Assembly (NCBI GenBank): GCA_011947345.1
Contig: JAAVTG010000675.1
Location: 62,001 to 126,000, forward strand
Length of the DNA: 64,000 nt
From: Phytophthora quininea
Taxonomy: Eukaryota > Oomycota > Peronosporomycetes > Peronosporales > Peronosporaceae
Direction of reading: 5' to 3'
Shown here: piece after piece, positions 58,720-64,000 of the stretch
Numbering within the stretch: position 1 is the first letter of the stretch
Layout: every line of letters starts with the position of its first letter
Notes under the pieces: generated by a model
The model's input: only the letters and a program-made list of their open reading frames with translations
What the model was told of the DNA's origin: nothing
The model's database searches: none
Translations under genes and position numbers: made by a program

Positions 58720-58978
58720 TCGCTGCCGCTTGCGCGGGCGAGCTCCCTCGTCTCCACTTGGCGACTGCAGCAGCTACACGTTTGTCAACCTCCTTCCTTT
58801 TACCTCTCGACGCAAGCACCACTAACCATTGCTTTGTTGGGGTTGGCCTCTTCTCAGTTCTTCAGCAACATTTTTGTTCGCTCCACAACACTTCAACTTA
58901 CTGACCATCATTCTTGCTGAGGAAACGCCAACAGACTCAAAGCCAAACGCGCTCATATTTCAGAACTCATCCACATCT

Positions 58979-60920
58979 CTAGTTCTCTTTCTCCTCATCG
59001 ATCTTGAGGGTAGCGACAGAAAAGTAGTCCTTCACCGCCTTGAGGAACGCCGCCACCTTGTCTAGGTCCTTGACGCCCGGAGAACCCTTCACCTCCACGC
59101 CACTACTCACGTCCACACCGACGGGGTGGCCAACCGAAAGAGCCTTCACCACATTCTCGGGAGTGAGGCCGCCAGCCATCAGACACGGGATGCGCGCATG
59201 CGTGAAGATGGCGGCGATCTTCCAGTCGAAGGCGACGCCCGTGCCGCCCTGCTGGCCCTTCATCGTCGTGTCCAGCAGAATAAAATTGGCGAGACCTTCC
59301 TGAACTTGCTGCATGATCGCCTCGGCGTCCACACCATCGTTCAGTGACGTGTCTGGTAGGTGCAAGGCACGGATCGTGGGGAACTTGATGTCCTTGCAAA
59401 TGGCGAATCCCTCGTCACCATGCAGCTGCACTAAGTCCAGGCCAATCTCTTCAGCAGCCGCATTCATTTCGGCAGCACTCTTGTTCGCAAACACTCCGAC
59501 CACAAGAGGCGCACGCGAACAAGCCTCACGGAGCGCGACGACGTTCCGGTGGAACCAGTCGCCGCTCTGGCCGTCGAGATGTTCCTTCAGAATAGCTGGC
59601 AGGATCGGACCCGTGCGCTCGCCGTATTCGTGGACGGCCTTGGCAATCGCCTTGGCTTCCTCGATCTGGACGTATCGCGGGAGTGCTCCGCCATGATAAT
59701 GCCAATCATGTTGGCGCCGTTACACAGAGCAGCAAGGGCGTATTCCACTTTCGTGACACCGCAAACCTTGGCCAGAGGCGGGAGCAGCGCGAGCTCACCC
59801 AGCTCGATATGGCGAGGACTCGCAGTCTGCAGAAGCTCCTTGACCGTGGTGGCCACGTCACCACTCTTCATCAAGAACTCGCCCACCAAGATACCTCGAG
59901 CGCCGCTCTTCTCGAATTTGACGACATCCGAATGCGAGCGAATGCCGCTGAGCGCGAAAACAGTGACGCCGTCGCGGCCTAGCGAAAGGCCCCGCTCACG
60001 GATTGAGTCGGCGATACGGCCAGTCGTGTTGAGGTCCACCTTGAACGTGCGGAGGTCGCGGTTGTTGACACCAATGAGTCTGCGCCAGCAGAACGTCAGC
60101 CTTGCACTTACCACGTCACAGCAGTAAACTTCACCCTTACCTGGCGTTGGCGGCGAGCGCTACATTGAGCTCCTCAATGCAGTTGACCTCCACCAGAGCG
60201 TTCATACCGAGTTTATGCGTCGCCTACAACACGAAACCCAACGTTAGGTCTCACCTTCTCCATCCCAAACAGCAAGCTCCTACCCCCATGAGCTCAATCA
60301 GTTCCCCTCGGACAGTAGCGCCACAATCAGCAGCACGCAGTCGGCTCCGTAGGCTCGCGCCTCCAGCAGCTGGTACGTGTCGATGATAAAATCCTTGCGG
60401 AGGATGGCCGGCCGCGGACTCATGCCTTCCACCGTCTCCCTGGCCGCCCGCATGTCCTCGAGTGAGCCCTTGAACCACTTGGGCTCCGTTAGCACCGAGA
60501 TCATGCTGGCGCCAGCCTCCGCGTACGACCTCACTTGCTCTGCTTGCCATTTCCCGTCAGTCCATACATACTTCCACAGTAATTCCAGCAAGACGCACCG
60601 CGGATGTCCAGCTGCGTCGCAATGTCGCCCTTGCTGGGACTCGCGCGCTTGAACTCGGCCGCCAGCGCGATGTCCGACCAGCTTTCTCTCTGCAGGTATT
60701 GGGATCCCCGTAGCAACAGTCAGCATGCAGACATTTAACGCAATCAAGAGCCCCTCTCCCTCACCGCAGGCGCATTGAGTCGCTCCAGCACGGGTAGCGC
60801 TGGGCCCAGTTCGAGCTCCGTGTCCTGGATCTTCGTCAGCAGGTCGGCGGCCGGCACGTGCAGCTTGGCAGCCGCCACGTCCACTCGGCGCTGAGCCGCG
60901 ATCTCCTCCAGGATGTTCAT
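58979..60920 (-). CDS. Bifunctional indole-3-glycerol-phosphate synthase / phosphoribosylanthranilate isomerase
   Basis: This fused enzyme catalyses two consecutive steps of tryptophan synthesis (TrpF then TrpC reactions). ATG 60920 opens [24 protein letters not shown] motifs are [13 protein letters not shown] near 60660-60620, [13 protein letters not shown] near 60400-60365, [13 protein letters not shown] near 60080-60040 and FALSGIRSH near 59960-59935, with the catalytic lysines and Glu/Asn present. The PRAI half begins with [14 protein letters not shown] near 59770-59730 (catalytic Cys) and continues with [22 protein letters not shown] (catalytic Asp) and [11 protein letters not shown], ending at 58979. 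Introns lie near 60690-60767, 60535-60600, 60220-60300 and about 60075-60130. A frame change occurs near 59700-59500. No glutamine-amidotransferase domain is present, unlike the trifunctional fungal enzyme. Confidence 0.9.
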
Positions 60921-61107
60921 CAGACTTGGCGTGTTGGAAAATGTGGCGGGGAATGACTTATTTGTTTACGGTGTGACCATCCAAGGATGAACTCAAGTCG
61001 AGCGGCACAGGACGCTGCGCCAAGGCAATGCGCCCCGAAATTGTCAACGGATAGCACTGAGCGATGCAAAGCTAAGGAGCAGGACGGCGAAACAGCATCG
61101 ACACGTT

Positions 61108-63097
61108 TTAGCTCTGTTTAGTGGCGTCCGAGTTGCTACTTCCTGTCTCCATCTCAGTCAACTTACGCTTGGCCGGTGTGACGGCCTCCGTTGACTTTGC
61201 AGCTGGAGAGGACTTGCCTTTCCTCAGCGGAGACTTGGCCTTCTTTGTCGGAGTCTTGTTTTTAAAGACGGCGAGACTGCAGGGCAAAGCAAGGCAAGGC
61301 AACAACAGTCAGCTAAGACAGCTAATAGACGAACTAAAGGGGCAAATGCAACACACCAGGCGTGGTCGCGCTTTCGGACTTGACCCAGCCGCACTTGACG
61401 AAGAAGTCGTATAGATGACCCGTCTTGTTCACGTCTGCAACATTCGCCAGCAAGTCAATCGTGACCCACCTAACGCGACAAGCAGCGAGCACTTACCAAT
61501 CTGGACAACCTCCTTGGAACTCTTCTTTGTCAAGTAACCTGAGCGATAGCACTCGCGAACCAACGCATCCTTGATCACCAAGTAGTGCTGGGAAAGAAGA
61601 AACAACGGCGTTCATGAGTACGTGAATTCGCAGCGACCAGGAATAACAAGCAATTACCTTGGGCAGCAGCTTCAATTTGGAGCAGAGCTCCTTTTCCTTG
61701 GGCGTCAGCAAATGGCAGCCCGGTGTTTCATCGATATTGAAACTCACTGCGATCGCATTGACACCGCTCGTTGTCGATGCTGAAGCGGAACCCCGAGTTC
61801 TGCCACTTTCAGCCTCGCCAGCGGCTCCTGCTCCCTGTTCTGCCAGCGGTTCGCGCGATCACGCCCGCTCGAGGATGTTCGTCCCGACTCGTATAAATAA
61901 GAAGCGCTCTCACGCTGCTTCTGAATCGCTTGATCAAGCTCACGTTTCTTCTTTTCAGCGTCGTACAGCTCTGCTTCTGCCAGTGTGCGTACTCCGTTTT
62001 GCGGTATTCCTGCAGAAGCAAGATCTGCTTCTTGAGCTTCATCGCTGTTACTAGCCCCTCCACAAACTGCTCGTGCTCGTCGGGCTTCTGGAATCGTGCG
62101 AATGGCCGCAGCTGTGCCAGAAGTTCGCGCTCCTCTTTGGGCCGTTTACGCTCTGTGTGCTGATGCAACTTGTAGTCCAACAGCCCACGCTCGACGACAA
62201 ACTTTTTGCGATCTGCACGTTCGTCCAGCTTTTGGTTGTAGATCTCCAGGACTTGGAGCTTCAACTCGCGCTCGGACGGATGGTCGCTCTCGGAGAACTC
62301 CATGTCTGCTAGAATTACTTCTGCCTCGTTTTCGTACTCCACGTCAAAGTCTCCTCGCAGCGGCATGTACCCCGCCAGTTGGCTGGGTCCATTCCTCTCT
62401 CCAGGCGGCACTCTCAGACTGGCGTTCTCCGCCATGGCCAGCTCTGCCCGGTCTTCTGCTGCCTGCTGTTGCTGCTCCTGCTTCTTCTCAAACGCCTCGT
62501 CTTCCTTGCTTTCCTCGTCGCCAATAAATCTGGGCCTCAGGTCCTTCCAGCCCAAGTAGGCCGTCATATAGTGCCTCTCGCACTTCTTGTCCGTCTTGGT
62601 GACCACGTGCTCGGCAATGTCTTTCCAGTTGCCCATGCCAAACATCTCGATGCCCTCCAGCAGAGCAGCTCCTCATCTGCGGTCCAGACGGCACTGCTAG
62701 GGTCGGTGGCTGTCGGCATGGCAGCTGCGTTGGTGCCCATGGCTTGCGGGGCAGTCTCGACGCTGTCGCTGCCGACGGGCTCCAGCACGATTGGGAAGGC
62801 GAGGCAGTCCGAGACCGTGTACTTGTGGCTCTTCTTGTGCTCCCCCAGCTCCGTCCCCACAGCGAAGCACTCGACACATAGCTCGAAGGGAGGTGTGGGC
62901 TTGCACTCGGCGCACGTGATGCGGATGTTGCGCGCCAGGTCCTTCTGGCAGTTGAGGCAGAACTTGGTCTTCATGGCGGCGGGCTTGGCGGGCGGCGGCG
63001 CCTCGGAGACGGCGGACGCGCCCTGATCTGGGGAAGCAGCAGGCTCTGACTTGCTCTTCTTGCTGTGGCTGCGGCGCGAGTCGCTCTTGCCGCCCAT
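61108..63097 (-). CDS. TADA2: Transcriptional adaptor ADA2/TADA2 (SAGA subunit)
   Basis: ADA2 stimulates the Gcn5 acetyltransferase in SAGA-type complexes in the nucleus. ATG 63097 opens MGGKSDSRRSHSKKSKSEPA. A ZZ zinc finger follows (CLNCQKDL, ITCAECKPTPPFELCVECF) near 62960-62870, then a SANT domain (SAVWTADEELL, then GMGNWKDIAEHVVTKTDKKC) near 62700-62580, with a frame break near 62665. The ADA2 middle region has GYMPLRGDFDVEYENEAEVI and LEIYNQKLDERADRKKFVVE. The SWIRM domain (GCHLLTPKEKELCSKLKLLP, then CYRSGYLTKKSSKEVVQI) is split by introns near 61590-61650 and 61430-61495. A Lys-rich tail (KAKSPLRKGKSSPAAKS) stops at 61108. The domain order is complete for the family. Confidence 0.88.
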
Positions 63098-63209
63098 ACT
63101 GCTCGGGAGAGGTGCGGGACTTGCGCTCAGTATGAGACTTTCCGCCAAAACCTGTCCCGAAAGAATGCAAAAGAAACCCAGAAAGAGTGGTGCAAATCGA
63201 GTTGGCTCA

Positions 63210-64000
63210 TTAGACAACCTTCCACACGAACAGGGCCTTGTCGTTGGCGCCGATGGAGACCAGCCTCGAGTCGTCGCTCGTGAACGCCACATTGGCCACG
63301 TTCAGCGTGTGGCCGCGCAGTGTGTGCTGTTCGGTGTGCCGCGAGACGCACGGCGTGTTGTACACGCGGATTTCCCCTGGTTCGTGGCCGCCGCCAGCAT
63401 CTCCTGCGTGTTCGCCTTGGCCAAGGCGTACACGTGGTCGTCCGGCCGCCCGGCAGTGTCCCAGACGCCCTGGGCAGCCCAGGCAAAGAGGCAGTTGTGA
63501 GAGGCCCACACTGTGTCAGCGGCGCTAGCAGGAGACGTGATGTGGCTGCCGTCCATCGTGCTGATGAAGAGCAACTCGAAGGCGTCACTCGAAATACGAG
63601 CCATACTGCTGTCTGCGGCAAAGTCGACGCGAGTGACGCGGCCACTCGCTTTGGAGAACTTGAAGCGCAGCGAGAACCCATCGAGTGTCGAGTACAGGTA
63701 CACGCAGTGGTCGGCCGACGCCAGCGCCAGCAGCGTCAAGTCCGGCGAAAAGGTCAAGTCGAGGGCGCTCAGCTTGCAGTCCCGACCTTCGTGCAGCAGC
63801 TCGAGGGTCTGTCCGTCAAGCACAGCGAACGCGCCGTCCTTGTGGCTGTTTTTGTTGGTCGCAGAGGAACCGCCGAACCCGACGGCAAGCCACTTTCCAT
63901 CCGGAGAATAAGCCACACTCCGCAGAGCTCCATCCATTGTGGTCTTGGCGACCACGCAGCGTTTATTCAAATGCCACACCCGCACAGTGTGATCCCCGCC
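63210..64000 (-). CDS. EML-type (echinoderm microtubule-associated protein-like) WD-repeat protein, C-terminal part
   Basis: The gene starts beyond the window. Beta-propeller blades are visible: RSVAYSPDGKWLAVG, LDLTFSPDLTLLALASADHC, then the EML-specific stretch with SPASAADTVWASHNCLFAWA and QGVWD, and finally GHTLNVANVAFTSDDSRLVS and DKALFVWKV before the stop at 63210. The order ending in a GH...FxWKV blade is that of EML proteins, which bind and shape microtubules. The frame shifts at a run of four C on the plus strand (63374-63377), where one more base would give NQGEIRVYN. The stop lies 112 bp upstream of the ADA2 start on the same strand. Confidence 0.78.

Overview
The window reads as nuclear DNA of a filamentous oomycete, most likely a Phytophthora-like member of the Peronosporales. 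The reasons are gene-dense GC-rich coding blocks with short GT-AG introns of about 60-80 bp, an IGPS-PRAI tryptophan fusion, a DUF6818 Myb-like family, and Helitron and hAT-like transposon debris. No species is claimed. Nothing prokaryotic (operons, Shine-Dalgarno sites, CRISPR arrays) was seen.

Layout. (1) 1-7340 is conserved host DNA: the 3' end of a BK-type potassium channel (+), a WRAP73 WD-repeat gene (-), an EXD3/Mut-7-like nuclease gene (-) that appears to carry a YbaK aminoacyl-tRNA-editing domain between its two nuclease domains, and an unrecognised small gene (+). (2) 7343-27382 is a 20-kb tandem array of about 570-bp units. Each unit carries one minus-strand tRNA-Asp(GUC) gene followed by an oligo-T Pol III terminator; there are 35 copies, 26 of them matching the consensus. 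The outer units have diverged and the core is nearly uniform. (3) 27383-47900 is transposon-rich: a decayed hAT-like transposase, an element with inverted ends and a DUF7869-like transposase, a 6.4-kb autonomous-type Helitron with broken reading frames, gene relics and a DUF6818 relic. (4) 48242-48553 is an intact but very divergent histone H4. It is followed by three related coiled-coil/acidic coding fragments up to 51970. (5) 52608-64000 is conserved host DNA again: an LRR protein (-), the kinetochore gene NUF2 (+), an SLC1-type transporter (+), a DUF3605 protein (-), an IGPS-PRAI tryptophan enzyme (-), the SAGA subunit ADA2/TADA2 (-) and the 3' part of an EML-type WD-repeat protein (-).

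Reading the frames. Almost every conserved multi-domain gene carries one or more single-base frame breaks, several of them inside short homopolymers (C, G or A runs). The simplest explanation is under-called homopolymers in a long-read assembly rather than wholesale gene death. The same caution applies to the eight tRNA copies that lack one base. The histone H4 and LRR frames are unbroken. The many 100-300 aa open frames inside the tRNA array are by-products of a GC-rich repeat whose period is close to a multiple of three.

The main discoveries to follow up are the giant single-isotype tRNA-Asp array, the exonuclease-YbaK-Mut7-C fusion and the H4 variant lacking Lys20.
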